From the NCBI GenBank assembly GCA_017311185.1, contig JAESUZ010005469.1, positions 1 through 64,000 of the forward strand: a DNA stretch of 64,000 bases, written 5' to 3'. Origin of the DNA: Proteles cristata cristata (Eukaryota; Chordata; Mammalia; Carnivora; Hyaenidae). Every line of letters starts with the position of its first letter. Position 1 is the stretch's first letter. Shown here piece by piece: positions 23,836-35,631 of this stretch. The notes beneath the pieces are model-generated. The model was not told the DNA's origin. It saw only the letters and a program-made list of their open reading frames with translations, and did not search any database. The position numbers and the translations under genes were made by a program.

Positions 23836-24564
23836 TTTCTCTAGGGCCCTCACTATTAAATAGTAAATAAGATTGCCTCTTATGCTAATAAATAAACTTG
23901 AAGATACTTTGTTTAAAGAATTAGCCAATCTTTTTGTCAGTAGTTTCATCTGTTACTATCACTCCTAAGTGATCTTCACTTAAAATGTGATCTACATGTC
24001 TGTGCATTATATATGTATTTACCAAGGACAGACTGGAATTCTACCTGAACATGTATCACTCCTAAGCTCTAATACATCTGTTAAATATATAGAAAGAAAA
24101 TAATTTTGATTCAGTGAGATAGGACATTTTAAACCCCTTTTTGTTAAAAAAAACCCCATAAAATAAAAACTTTCATAATCTTCCATTTATTTTAGAGATG
24201 AACAAAACTTTCCCTTTCTTCCACCTTAGCCTTATAAGCTTAGGCATTTACATGCAATATACGATCAACCTACATACATAATTTTGGTCAAATAATTACC
24301 ACATTTAGAAGTTCTTTGTTTATAGTCATTAGGTCATTAATTTATATACATTCAAAATTAAATGGTTACCTCTAAAAAGGAAAAGGTAACTTTAAATATT
24401 CTTAGTCTAATTAAAAGACAGTAAATAGCTTGTCATCAATCATGCTTATAGGTAATATTCATTAAACTTTCATCTTATGGAGTCTTAAACATGAAGGAAG
24501 GGAAAGTTAATTTTTAACGTTACGGTATTGTTTTCTTGTGCGCAACGTTTAATAGAGTTAACTA

Positions 24565-24578
24565 CCACTAGGTGGCAC
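24565..24578 (+). promoter_or_regulatory. CTCF core motif match
   Basis: CCACTAGGTGGCAC fits the CTCF consensus CCASYAGRKGGCRS at all 14 positions. It lies in CNTLN intron sequence just past exon B's donor, in non-repeat DNA. Motif only; occupancy unknown. Confidence 0.5.
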
Positions 24579-24611
24579 CAAATACAATGGATAAAAATAT
24601 CAAGAACGTAC

Positions 24612-24709
24612 TTTTCATGCATTTCCTTTATATGTTCTTCTTTTGCTAGGAGTTCAAATTTCAGAGACTTCACACTTGAGGACTGTTTAGTGAGTTCATT
24701 AGTAGCATT
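24612..24709 (-). CDS. CNTLN: CNTLN coding exon B (32 codons plus 2 nt)
   Basis: Starts after TTTTTAATCCAG, phase 0, and ends in AA|GTACGT so that the last lysine codon is split with the next exon. It encodes 'NATNELTKQSSSVKSLKFEL' followed by LAKEEHIKEMHE. Charged heptad-like pattern, coiled coil. Reading runs on into the intron in the same frame on both sides, so only the splice sites and homology define the exon. A perfect CTCF-core match lies 34-47 bp past the donor. Confidence 0.95.
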
Positions 24710-25120
24710 CTGGATTAAAAACACATATAAAATCAAATAAACCTTTCCATCTTTTGTCAAATGCAGCCATCAAAATAAATGCCATTCTCATGAAAAACAG
24801 TAACATTGCAATAAATGTGATTATAATTAAGAAGGACATTTTAATATATTCTTATATTTTAATATTTTTAAATGGTTTATTTTATATGTTTTACTAGAAG
24901 TACTATGGTATACTAAATTTTTATATAACATACCAAATCCACGAAAGAATCCCATCATATAACAATTGCAAAAAGTACATACCCCAAATACATGTATGGG
25001 AAATAAGGACTATCTTCATAAAATGTAAATGTGTATGTGATTAATTTAGCATTTTAATAGGCTAACAAAAATCACATGAAATGAACGCTTGATTTACTAA
25101 GAGCCTGTGATAACAGACTA

Positions 25121-25595
25121 AATATGGTCACAAATACTTCGCTGCTCCTCCTATCAGGAGGTGGGATCCATCTTCCAAACCTTTGAGTCTGGTCTGGCCT
25201 GGCCTGTGATTTGTTCTGACCAAGACAAATGTGGCAGGAATGACATTATGCAAGTACCAGCTGCTGGGCCTGAAGCCTTGCGGCTGCACCCCTGCCCTCT
25301 TGGAATGCTGCCCTGGATCACCTTGCAGGGAGGACAGAGGAAAGGCCACGGAGGAGTACTGGGGAATCCCAGCACACAGCCCGCAGACCAACTGCCCGTC
25401 TGCGAGTGAGGCTGTCTTTGAACCTGCAGTCCAGGTAAAGCCTTAAGTTAGAAGAATGCAGGCATATGAGGGAACTCAAAAGACAGAAGCAAAAGAACTG
25501 CCCAGTCAACCCAGTGGATCATAAGAATTAATAAACTGCCATTGTTGTGAGCTGCTACATTTTAAGATAGTTTGTTAAACGGTAGTAGAAAACTG
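25121..25595 (+). mobile_element. MLT1-like LTR (ERVL-MaLR)
   Basis: GC-richer block with MaLR features: 'CTCTTGGAATGCTGCCCTGG' in the middle and AATAAACTGCCATTGTTGTG then TAGAAAACTGATA near the 3' end. ORFs of 63-87 codons here are by-products of its base composition. Confidence 0.7.
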
Positions 25596-25599
25596 ATAA

Positions 25600-27280
25600 G
25601 GAATCTTACAAATACTAAATACTTCCTTACTTGAATTTATTAATCATATTATTTATTATTAAAGTATTTATGCATAAACGTGAGTTTTTCGAAGCAGAAC
25701 AGCTTTGTGGTATTTGTTGACTGCACAGCCCAAAAGCCAGAGGTAGTAACTAGAGTATCAGGAACCCTAACTTTTAATTTTGACTCAAGTGCTAAGTACA
25801 TAAGTAATCTGAGATATTACCTAGTGTGTCTGATATAGTTTCTCCAGTTACAAGATAGTGATAACACACATTAATTCATTTGTAAAATTTAGAAATATTA
25901 ACCTAATATGGAATAAAATATGATAGCTTTAAAAATATTTGGAATAGTTATTTTGTTGATCTTTCTAGTAACTATGATCAAGTCTTTCTGTTAGAACTAT
26001 TCCCAGGTTTGACTGGCTGGTGCTAAAAAAAAATGTAAATCTGTAAAGATGAAACCATCACACCATTTAAATACAAGTCAAATTCATTAGACAGACTTTA
26101 AATATCTCATTGGTATAGAATATGTATATAAAAGTTTTGAAATAATTTTAACTTTTACATTAAATATACAGATTTTATTACAAACTTAAAATCTTTAATA
26201 TGGCAAGTGGACTGAATGTTAAAAATGTTGATTAAATGTTTATGGAATGCAATCTAAATTTCCAGCATATATGACATGCATTTCCAGAGTAAGATATTCC
26301 ACACTAGTGAATTTAGCAGATAATTGAAGCTTTTGCTTTAATCATCAATCTTAAATTCTCTCTGGAATGATTGTTCACTCACTTAGAAATAAGAACATCC
26401 ATAATTACATTAAGCTAGTAGTGATACTTCAATATAGCAATATATTATAATCACAGTATTAATTATATATATTATATTGCTGTATTATAGCATCACTATA
26501 TCATTATATAGTCATGTCTTTAGGAACTATTATGATATAAATGGCTACTTTAAATGGTCCCAGAGTGCTGTTTTTCTAATTTTGTATTTTTACCTTCAGA
26601 TTATTAGATTTTTCTTTTTCTCTATTGGTCTTTTGGTCGACATATTCTTGCCTGAAAACAGTCATCTAGCCCCTTAATAAGCCTACTTCTAATTCGCTGC
26701 TTTTGAGGTATTTTCTGCTCAGAAGTTAAAAAGATTATTAAATGGTACTTAAAAGACAACAGGCAGTAAACGAAGCCTAACAATATCGTCAGTGGAATAA
26801 ATTAAGTGGATTTTAAAGTAGTTGTTTGATTCTTTTGTTTTTAGACTTAAGGCTGTTATTTTAGGGGACCGAAAATGCTATAACTCTGGCTTCTGGATAG
26901 TTGAGGGATTACTGAATTACAGTAAATAAAACAACACCAGCTTGATATATACTTTTTTCAGAATCTCTACATCTCAGAGCCATTTCACTTGATCCTCAAA
27001 AATCCTTATGGAGTAGTTAGAAGAGTATGCCTGCCTTCAACCTCTGGAGAAGTTATTTCCGGAGTCAGGCCTCATAAGAAGTTAGTGTACAAAGAGTGAT
27101 TAAAACCCAGGGCCTCTAGCATTTTCCATTTCTACTATACAAAATTTACCTGCAGCATGACCTCAAACCTGGAGTAAAACATATGTGTCAAAAACGTCAC
27201 AATGGTAAGAGTCCAGCACGGTTAGAGCTTTCCTATCTTAAGTTTGTTAAACATTATTTTTTAATTGCAGAGTGTAATAA
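25600..27280. other. CNTLN: unique CNTLN intron
   Basis: AT-rich sequence with no recognised repeat or exon. Confidence 0.5.
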
Positions 27281-27284
27281 GTAA

Positions 27285-27485
27285 AAGCATGGACTCTGAA
27301 GTCAGATGGATTGAGTTCTAACCTCAGCTCTGCTTACTGATCTTGGACAATTAACTTACCTTGTGTGTGTCTGCTTTCTCAAAAGTAAAATAGAATAATA
27401 TTATGACCTTATTTCCCAGGGTAGAAATGAGGATTAATGGATTACTATTTGTAAAGGACTTAGAATCGACTGGTAATAGGTTATA
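27285..27485 (+). mobile_element. MIR, sense
   Basis: GCATGGACTCTGAAGTCAGA onwards, CTCAGCTCTGC, then a TAAAATAGAATAATA segment, matching the order of the MIR consensus. Confidence 0.85.
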
Positions 27486-27690
27486 TATAAAGGAACAATA
27501 GTTTAAAAATTACTATGCTTCATTATGAACTTATTGGGAAACTGGAAAAGAACCATGGTATATACCGAAAGGGATGCTTTCAACAATCAAGAAGAATCAC
27601 AAATATAAATTAGAATACTATTCAATTCAAACTGCATAAATAACTATACAAATAAACTAATACAAATGATGCTATATATATGTATATACC

Positions 27691-27692
<2 letters not shown>

Positions 27693-27728
<36 letters not shown>
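27693..27728. repeat. (CA)n microsatellite
   Basis: About 18 uninterrupted CA units within the CNTLN intron; likely polymorphic. Confidence 0.98.
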
Positions 27729-28071
27729 ATTCACTGGAAGGTATTTATATATGTCTCTAAATATTTGATCATCTATCTGTATAAAGTTGAGTACCCTGAA
27801 GAAATGTATCTAATATGGGTAAAAATGAAGATATATAAAATACACAGGAGCACTCAAATGATTCTGAATGTATCACATATATCTGAGAAGTACACTTAAG
27901 AATTTACGCAAAAAACGTAAAATTACTTGGATAAAATAAAAAAAGATGTAAGCAAACCTTTAATGTATCCAAATATAACCAGTTTTTCTTAAAATTAAGC
28001 ACAAAAACATCAATTAGAACAGAATTTATTTCTTGGAAAATCATTGTGTTAATAATTTGATATCTGCCATG

Positions 28072-28442
28072 GGTTGAATTGTGTCCCCTCAAAATTTATA
28101 TGTTGACGTTTTAATCCCAGAACCTCAAAATGTCACTGTGTTAGGTTAAGCCTTTAAAGAGGTAAGTACAGTAAAATGAAGTCATCCAGGGGGCCTTCAT
28201 TCAAAATGACTGGTATCCTTATAAGAAGAGGAGATTAAACACAGAATCCCACAGACAGAGGGATTACCACGTGAAGACACAGCAAAGGTGGCTATCTACA
28301 AGCTAATAATTCTAAAGCCTCAGAAGAAACCAAACCTTGGTCTTGGACTTGTGGACTTCAGAACTAAGAGGAAAAATAATTTCTATTATTTAAGCCACCC
28401 AGTCTGCAGTATTTTGTTATGGCAGACCTAGCAAACTAAAGA
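28072..28442 (+). mobile_element. MLT1-like LTR (ERVL-MaLR)
   Basis: Starts GGGTTGAATTGTGTCCCCTC, has CCTTATAAGAAGAGGAG and GTGAAGACACAGCAA, and ends with AAGCCACCCAGTCTGCAGTA and GGCAGACCTAGCAAACTA, the classic MaLR 3' end. Confidence 0.82.
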
Positions 28443-29608
28443 ATATCAAAACAGAAATTTGTAGTAGCACAGAGTCTTATGTAGTTTAAGGTATTGGTCT
28501 TCTATTCCGTATTAAAACATGAAACAAGACCAAAGTAGAGATTTATCCTTTTGTCCGTGACCCAGTGTTCCAGGAATCTGGGCTAGTTATGGACAGTTCA
28601 CTTCAAGTGTACATCAAGTGTGGTCTAAATGCTCCAGGCATCATCACAGTCCTACCTTTGTGCCTCACACACTCCTCCAAAATGAAAGAGAGTTTTATAT
28701 ATGGGTAAAAACTTACACCATGGGAAACTATAATGTAAATAACTTACAGATATGGATATGGGTTTATTATTTCCAAAAATTACATTAGACCATTAGCAGT
28801 AAGTAAAATCACATAAGTAAAATATAGGTCAACTTAAAGCTATTAGTAACTTAAAAAATTTTAGAGGTCAGATTAGGTACTATTGGATTCAACATTCGAT
28901 TTTATCTTGTTGAAAACTAAACTTGTATTAGGAGCATGAAAACTTAAATGTAAGAAGAATCACAGAACCATGAATTAAAGCCTCTATAGTAGATATAGAT
29001 AAGATCAAAGAACACCTCAATGGTTTTATCTTCTGTATAGAAACCTAACACTGGAATATTTGCACATTTTATTTCACTTTTTCACAGACAAGAATGCATT
29101 TTAAGAAAAGATACATACACATCAAACCTTACACAACTATTTTTTCTCATGTTTCTATCACATAAGGTATTTTAAACTTATAAAATGTAGTGGTTGAGGC
29201 AAGTTCTGCACACAAAAACTGTCTGAAGATGATGGTATTCAAGAAGTACCTAAATTAACGCCACTGTGTATATCTCATTATTAACAAAGCACAATAGTTT
29301 CAGGTAATGACACCCTCATATACTTTAAGCTTTATCCTATTTTATCCTCTTAGTAATTCTTCATTTAAAGATATTATTGGAGAATGCACATATCTTTTGA
29401 ATTAATAACAACTGAGTCTGTTGGACAATTCAATATTCTGATAATCTCTGAACATTTATAGGTACTCTGTTCCTAATGTATTCTGTGGATGTCCAACCAG
29501 AACTTTCTTTTTAGTGACTCTCATTAAAGTGATGGTCCCCAAAACACTGTTCTTTTAGCTACCAGGTAGCAATCCTCACTGAGCAAAATAATTAAATACA
29601 TGACGAAT
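28443..29608. other. CNTLN: unique CNTLN intron
   Basis: No exon or element recognised. Confidence 0.5.
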
Positions 29609-29624
29609 AAATGAGCTTGTTTTT

Positions 29625-29849
29625 TTTTTTTTTTAATTTTTTTTAATGTTTTTATTTATTTCTAGGAGAGAGAGAGACAGCGTGAGCAGGGGAGGGTCAG
29701 AGAGAGAGGGAGTCACAGACTGAAACAGGCTCCAGGCTCCGAGCTGGCAGTCAGCACAGAGCCCGACGCGGGGCTCGAACCCACGAACCGCGAGATCATG
29801 ACCTAAGCGAAAGTCGGACACTTAACCAGCTAAGCCACCCAGGCGCCCC
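29625..29849 (-). mobile_element. SINEC, young subfamily
   Basis: Intact-CpG copy. 16-bp duplication AAATGAGCTTGTTTTT at 29609-29624 and 29850-29865. The 62-codon frame inside it is not a gene. Confidence 0.97.
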
Positions 29850-30464
29850 AAATGAGCTTGTTTTTAACAGTGTGAAAATGAAATTTCTGATTAGAAATCA
29901 CAAATCCTGTTTCTTACAAGGTACTTCTAGTTAAACTAAATGTTTTTAAGTTGTTGACAGTTCCAACTGGACTTAGATAGAATTCTTTATAAACAAAACG
30001 AACACTGATTTTTATTCTTACTCTTAGGTGTAACTCGTTGAAATCTATCAAACTAACCCATCTTTGCTCAGGGCTTCTCCCTCCCTCCCTCCACTTTCCT
30101 CCTCCTTCCTCATCTCCAACCAACAACAACTAACTTAAAATAGTAGCAACTGTGTAGAGGGAAGCAATTCTAGTTATGTAGATACAGAAAGGAATTCTGT
30201 TCAGTGGAGGGAGGAATGGAGGACAGAGGGGAGTTCAGCAGTGGAAGAGAAATGACAATGGCCAGTGTCTATCACCGTCTTAGGATTTCATGGTGTCTTG
30301 TCAGTTTTCAGAGAGCAGTGTTATGAGTTACCGTATAAGAATCTACTAGGCTAAATAGATCAAATATAGCATCAATACTTTTTGGATTACTTATGCCATA
30401 ATTTATCCTAGTAGAATTAAATTAGAATCAATATGAACATGTCTTTAAGGATTCACTGACTTAA

Positions 30465-30659
30465 GGGGCACGTGGTTGGCTTAGTCAGTTAAGCATCTGA
30501 CTCTTGATTTCAGCTCAGGTCATGATCTCAAAGGTTGTGGATTCGAGCCCTGTGTCAGGGTACATGCTGACAGCGTGAAGCCTGCTTGGGATCCCCCCTC
30601 TCTCTGCCCCTCCCCTGCTTGTGCTCTCCCTTTCTCTCAAAATAAACATGAAAAAACAC
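30465..30659 (+). mobile_element. SINEC, old, next to CNTLN exon A
   Basis: Head GGGGCACGTGGTTGGCTTAG, tail CTCAAAATAAACATGAAAAA. Ends 36 bp from the donor of exon A, antisense to the gene. Confidence 0.92.
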
Positions 30660-30695
30660 GAATATATTTTCATGTTTAATAAAATTTATAATCAC

Positions 30696-30887
30696 CTTTA
30701 GTTTACACTGCAATTGCTTCATCTCCAAATCCATGCTCCTTGAAGGACCAAGTGATGTAACTTGTATCTGTGGAACTATTACCCGGGAAACTTCTTCTGC
30801 CAAACTTGTGATTTCAGATGAGGACTCCAATTTCTTCAGTAAGTCTTCTTTTTCCTTCCGAAGGCCAGCCAAATCCAAATTTAGCTT
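30696..30887 (-). CDS. CNTLN: CNTLN coding exon A (64 codons)
   Basis: Internal exon in phase 0 at both ends. It encodes 'KLNLDLAGLRKEKEDLLKKL' at its start and ends 'MDLEMKQLQCKLK'. The acceptor is a weak-looking pyrimidine run followed by AAAAAG; an alternative AG three bases into the exon (a NAGNAG arrangement, 30886-30885) could drop one lysine. The donor is AAG|GTGATT. The middle part (SEITSLAEEVSRVIVPQIQVTSLGPSR) is less helical and is where it differs most from my recollection of the human protein; the ends are coiled coil. A SINE ends only about 36 bp beyond the donor. Confidence 0.95.
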
Positions 30888-30889
30888 CT

Positions 30890-32033
30890 TTTTAAAAAAG
30901 AAAATAAATATAAATGTATTATAAAAATAATTATCTTTAACCTAACAATCATCAGCACAAAATTCTACTGCTAAAGAGTGAAATTCATTCTAAAAATAGT
31001 TACTATTAAAACTTTACAAAGATTTATAACCTCTACTAGTTTTTGCTTATGGTAGTAGGCTTAGAAAGGTTAAAACAAAGTGGACCAGCTGTATCCAGTA
31101 TCTTTCGGTTGGCTGGTCTTTACTCATGATGTGATATTTCTTTGACTTCACATAGACATGGCTGAGCCAGAGATTCACATATTTGATAACCTTGACTTCA
31201 GGGCTGATGTACTTAACTGGGAAAAGCCAAGCTGGAGCAGGACAGGATAACAGATGTTAGTTGTTTATTCCGTTGGGTAGGTCTTACCATCCTATATGGC
31301 AGCCAAAAACGCTTCTCATTTAGTAACATAAATGTTAAGTCCAATTAGCAGAAGAGGCTTATTAGAGATTTAGCTCAAATAAATAGCGTGCAAATTCGCT
31401 TAGTCTTAGGCATCTGACTGATTGTTGACAAGGCCTCTTTGTAATGTTAGCATAGAATTGCACTAAACTCCTTACATTTGAATTTTTAATAACATCAACA
31501 TTTTTACTAAAAGACATACTGGTAATGTCTTTGTGAAATAGTGTAAAAGAAATGGTCTTAATGTCAGCCCTTCTTGTTCACCAATCTGTAGTCAGCAGAA
31601 TGCCACCAAGCTATAATGGCATAACAACTCACAGCTCCTTAAGAGGATAACTGCATTACTATTTTATGATTCCAAAGAAGCTTATAATATGGTAGTTTAA
31701 CATAAGGAACAATTAGACAAAATGGTACTGAAATCTCTCAGGGGGGCAAAAAAATCTTTCTTTGTGAAAAACTCTAATGAGAAACAGTAAAAGATGTAGC
31801 CTACGTGTATAGTAATATAAATATGGGACAAAATAACGTATTTAAGGATTAACACTATATTTAAACACAACTTTTACAAACCATATAAATAATTGCATAT
31901 GTATTTGTGTACATATGTGCACAGTATTGAATATGAATATTTCAGGTACTAGATTCAAAATTTTAGGGCTTGATATATTTGATATTATGTTTTGCTGAAA
32001 TAAAAAGTATGTTTCAGTAAAAAAACAGTTCTT
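30890..32033. other. CNTLN: unique CNTLN intron
   Basis: No further exon upstream of exon A was recognised here. Confidence 0.5.
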
Positions 32034-32051
32034 TGATTATATTTGAACTTA

Positions 32052-32280
32052 TTTTTAAAAATTTTTTAATGCTTATTTATTTTTGAGAGAGAGAGACAGA
32101 GCATGAGTGGGGGAGGGGCACAGAGAGAGGGAGACACAGAATCTGAAGCAGGCTCCAGGCTCTGAGATGTCAGCACAGCACTCAACGGGGTGGGGCGTGG
32201 GGGGCTCGAACTCATGAACTGTGAGATCATGACCTGGGCCGAAGGTGGATGCTTAACCGACTGAGCCACCTAGGTGACAC
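32052..32280 (-). mobile_element. SINEC, old subfamily
   Basis: Duplication TGATTATATYTGAACTTA (18 bp, one mismatch) at 32034-32051 and 32281-32298. A G-rich expansion (GGGGTGGGGCGTGGGGGGCT) interrupts the body. Confidence 0.95.
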
Positions 32281-32419
32281 TGATTATATCTGAACTTATG
32301 ATCTAAAGGTGTGGTTCTATATATTTACAGAAAATATTCATTCATGGATTGTCTCAAAAGTACCTAATAATTAATATCTAAAAGCAAACTTTTAATTTCC
32401 CTAAGTCTGAAAATCTTCT

Positions 32420-33320
32420 GGTTATCTTCCAAGCCTGAATCCATTTCCCTCCTTGTTTATTAATCCCTATGTCCAATCAATTGTCAGGTTCTATAAATTA
32501 CACAATGCTTCTCATATTCTTTCCCTGTGCCACTTTCTTTTTTTTTTTTTTAATTTTTTAATGTTTTATTTATTTCTAAGAGAGAGAGAGAGAGAGAGAG
32601 AGCATGAGCAGGGAAGGATCAGAGAGAGAGGGAGTCACAGACTGAAACAGGCTCCAGGCTCCGAGCTGGCTGTCAGCACAGAGCCCGACGCGGGGCTCGA
32701 ACCCACGAACCGTGAGATCATGACCTAAGCGAAAGTCGGACCCTTACCGACTAAGCCACCCAGGCACCCCTCCCTGTGCCACTTTCTTAATGAAGACTCT
32801 CACTATCCTACTAAGATTACTGCAAAAGCCATTCCCCTCACCACAACCTTCCCTACTTTGGAACCATCTTTTATACAGCTTGCTAAAACAACACTGGCCT
32901 CTTATTTCCTTATTCAAAAATCCTTCAGAAGCTCTTCACCCCAAAAGAATAAAGCTCAGATGTTTGTGGTTACAATAAGGCAAAGATTTAGCTTCAACGT
33001 GTTTCAGTCAGATATCACCTGAAGTCAAACTTGCCTGCCATTCCCCAAACCTGCTATTTCTACATTGATAACTTTACACTTGGTGTTTCCTTCTGCTGAA
33101 ATCTTGCTCATGCTTAAACAGGTTAGTAGTTTCTACTTTATGAAGCTTTCTGTTCTTTCTTCCTTTTTTTCTTCAGCAAAGTAGCTTCTCCATTCTCTTA
33201 TCTCCCATAGCTCTATGCCTCTTCTTCAACCATGAACCCTAGTAAATCCTTGAGAGAGGACTGTGCCTACCCCCTCACCATGAATTCCCCAGGCTATCTA
33301 AAAACAATGCTTTCTATATA
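32420..33320 (+). mobile_element. LINE-2 fragment, split by a SINE
   Basis: L2-type text: CCATTTCCCTCC ... CCAATCAATTGTCAGG before the SINE and AAAAATCCTTCAGAAGCTCT, TATGAAGCTTTCTGTTC after it, in the L2 ORF2/3'-end order. Strongly diverged. Confidence 0.7.
32540..32770 (-). mobile_element. SINEC, young subfamily, in L2
   Basis: 18-bp duplication TCCCTGTGCCACTTTCTT at 32522-32539 and 32771-32788; (GA)n near the tail. Confidence 0.97.
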
Positions 33321-34730
33321 GTAAGAACCAAAAGAAAGGTTCCAAAAACTGAAGTTTCCCTATTTGTAGCATGGATGGTTCTATGAAGACACATCAGTTT
33401 CAGCTTGTATTTATAATCTTTCTATTAGTTTATCACTATATGGATTAAAATACACTTTTATTAGTAAGGTAATGTTATCAGCATTTACTTAGGTAGTGTG
33501 CACCGGAGCATTTATCAGTCCTGAAGTTAATGCTATGCATATAAATTAGACTTTCTGAGATTTTAATTTGGTATGACATAACTCATGGCTACAATTCTAT
33601 GTGGAATCTCAGGCGATGCTGAAAACTAAACTTTGATGAGGCTCTTTTCTTCTTCCGAACAGCCCCAGTGGCTTCTCTCATTTGTTAAACTTGTATGCCA
33701 TTAGATTTCTGTCTAATCTTTGCACAGTGGTAGATCCTAACACTATAAGTAAATCCTTCATGGAGGAAAGACCAAGCCGATAAACACAGTTCTCTAAAAG
33801 ACATGTATATGTAGATTTTAGCTTCAATCTAACAATATGAAAATTCATTAACTAAAGAAACACTGAAATTATGGAGAGAGTAAACCACAACTTGTTACTT
33901 ATTAAAATATAAGTCATATTTTGTTTAACCAATATTTAAAATCTATAATCGTTAACCCATGTTTCTAATATTAGCTACACATGCCCATAAATGCTACAAG
34001 GCACATGCTGAAATAGAGGATATAAACAAATCATACATTTCATCAGTTAGGAGTTCTTTACCCCTTAGAATTTTGGACAAATAACGATGGACCTATTACT
34101 AACTTTTCTAAGTGAAAGCATCCTATTTCTTATTTGGAAATGCCACAGATGAGACAAGAAGCATAAATGACCTTCTCCTGTGTAACTTCTGGTTTGACAT
34201 GTGAGACTACTTTGTGGTGACCTTGTTAGAAATAGATTATGCTTAAAAATTGTGAATAAATTAAGATTACTCTTAAAATTGTTACTTTTCTTTTTTTATC
34301 AAAACCATGATTCCTATTTCTATATTATTACTTTACCATCTCCAAAAAATTAAAAATATGCCATTTCTATTAAAACCATAAGTAATAATAAAACACATGG
34401 AAAAGTCACAATTTCTGGATTTTAGCTTTGGATCTATTGCTTACCAGTTGGATGATGCTAATTAGTGCCTGACTTTGTTTCCTCATTTAAAAGCAAAGAT
34501 AATTTTGAAGGAAAAATTTAAAAAAATTATGATAGCAATTGGCAAATTTTAGATTTATAGCACTAGTGTTAGCACTATCTTGTGGTAAATGCTACCATAA
34601 AGTGTCTGAGAAGCATCTTAAAGGCTGAAAACCTGGATTTTAAGAAGAGCTTTGCAATATACTCAAATTACTAAATATATATATACATATATGTAAATAA
34701 CCCCTACTTTAAAAGATATAACAATCTTTT
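33321..34730. other. unique intron
   Basis: AT-rich; a short alternating TATATA tract lies at about 34674-34692. No exon recognised. Confidence 0.5.
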
Positions 34731-34745
34731 AAAAAGTCTATTTCA

Positions 34746-34968
34746 GGGGTGCCTGGGTGGCTTAGTCGGTTAAGCGTCCGACTTTCGCTTAGGTCGTGAT
34801 CTCGCGGTTCGTGGGTTCGAGCCCCGCGTCGGGCTCTGTGTTGACTGCCAGCTCAGAGCCTGGAGCCTGTCTCAGAGTCTGTGACTCCCTCTCTCTCTGA
34901 CCCTCCCCTGCTCACGCTATCTCTCTCTCTCTCTCTCTCTCTCCTAGAAATAAATAAAACATTAAAAA
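34746..34968 (+). mobile_element. SINEC, young subfamily
   Basis: Near-consensus; long (CT)n before the tail. 15-bp duplication AAAAAGTCTATTTCA at 34731-34745 and 34969-34983. Confidence 0.97.
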
Positions 34969-35003
34969 AAAAAGTCTATTTCAATTTAAAAGTTGACTTC
35001 AGT

Positions 35004-35389
35004 AGATGTGGTTTATCTATACCATGGAATACTACATGGCAATGAGAAACAATGAAATCTGGCCATGTGTAGCAACATGGATGGAACTAGAGGGTGTTAT
35101 GCTGAGCGAAATAAGTCAGGCAGAGAAGGACAAATATCATATGTGTGCACGTATAGGAGGATTAGGAGGAACTTAACAGAGGACCAAGGGGGAGAAGAAG
35201 GGCGGAAATGGTGGGGGAAAGGGAGAGAGGCAAACCATGAGAGACTCTTGAATGCTGACAAAAACTGAGGACTGATGGATGTGGGGGGGAAGGGGGATGG
35301 GCATGGAGGAGGGCACTCGTGGGGATGAGCACTGGGTGTTATGTGGAAACTAATTTGACAATAAACTATTTTTTAAAAAAAAATAAATA
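35004..35389 (+). mobile_element. 5'-truncated LINE-1, 386 bp
   Basis: Sense L1 3' end (CATGGAATACTACATGGCAA through AATTTGACAATAAACTATTT and A-rich tail). Duplication AAAGTTGACTTCAGT at 34989-35003 and 35390-35404. Contains the G-rich 3'UTR tract. Confidence 0.95.
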
Positions 35390-35631
35390 AAAGTTGACTT
35401 CAGTGAGAATAGGTACTGAGGTTTGTATTGATTTATGTTAGTCAATTATTCTAACCAAAGGTTACAAAGTAGAATTTAACACTATCAAAGTTTGAAACTA
35501 GACACTAGTTATTATTTATTTAAAAAGAACATTGGAGGATAAGTCTCTGAAAAGAAAAGAGCCCTCTATGAAGCTGTAAGAGGAAACAGAATATATTGGA
35601 GAATTCTTTTCTTCAATAAGGAGCCCTGGGG

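Larger units (their letters stand above)
19809..30887 (-). other. CNTLN: CNTLN gene segment (five coding exons and four introns)
   Basis: Partial gene for centlein, a centriole/centrosome coiled-coil protein known to take part in centrosome cohesion (family knowledge). Five exons of 192, 98, 127, 138 and 186 bp join with matching phases (0, 0, 2, 0, 0) to give 247 residues without a stop. The joined protein agrees, almost residue for residue from memory, with human centlein from 'KLNLDLAGLRKEKEDLL' to 'KVEEFTTFVK'. Introns are about 5986, 1965, 1351 and 1036 bp, all GT-AG. Neither the preceding exon (ending in 'TIK' in human) nor the following one was found in the window. The product segment is rich in E, K, L and Q and should be one extended coiled coil. 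Confidence 0.93.

Noticed and set aside
24485..24760. 91-codon minus frame
   Set aside because: Only 24709-24612 is the CNTLN exon; both ends are intron read-through.
25128..25509. Cluster of 63-87 codon frames on both strands
   Set aside because: They coincide with an MLT1-like LTR and have no splice or family support.
30555..30878. 107-codon minus frame starting at an internal Met
   Set aside because: Only the part 30696-30878 is coding (CNTLN exon A); the rest reads through the donor into intron and a SINE.
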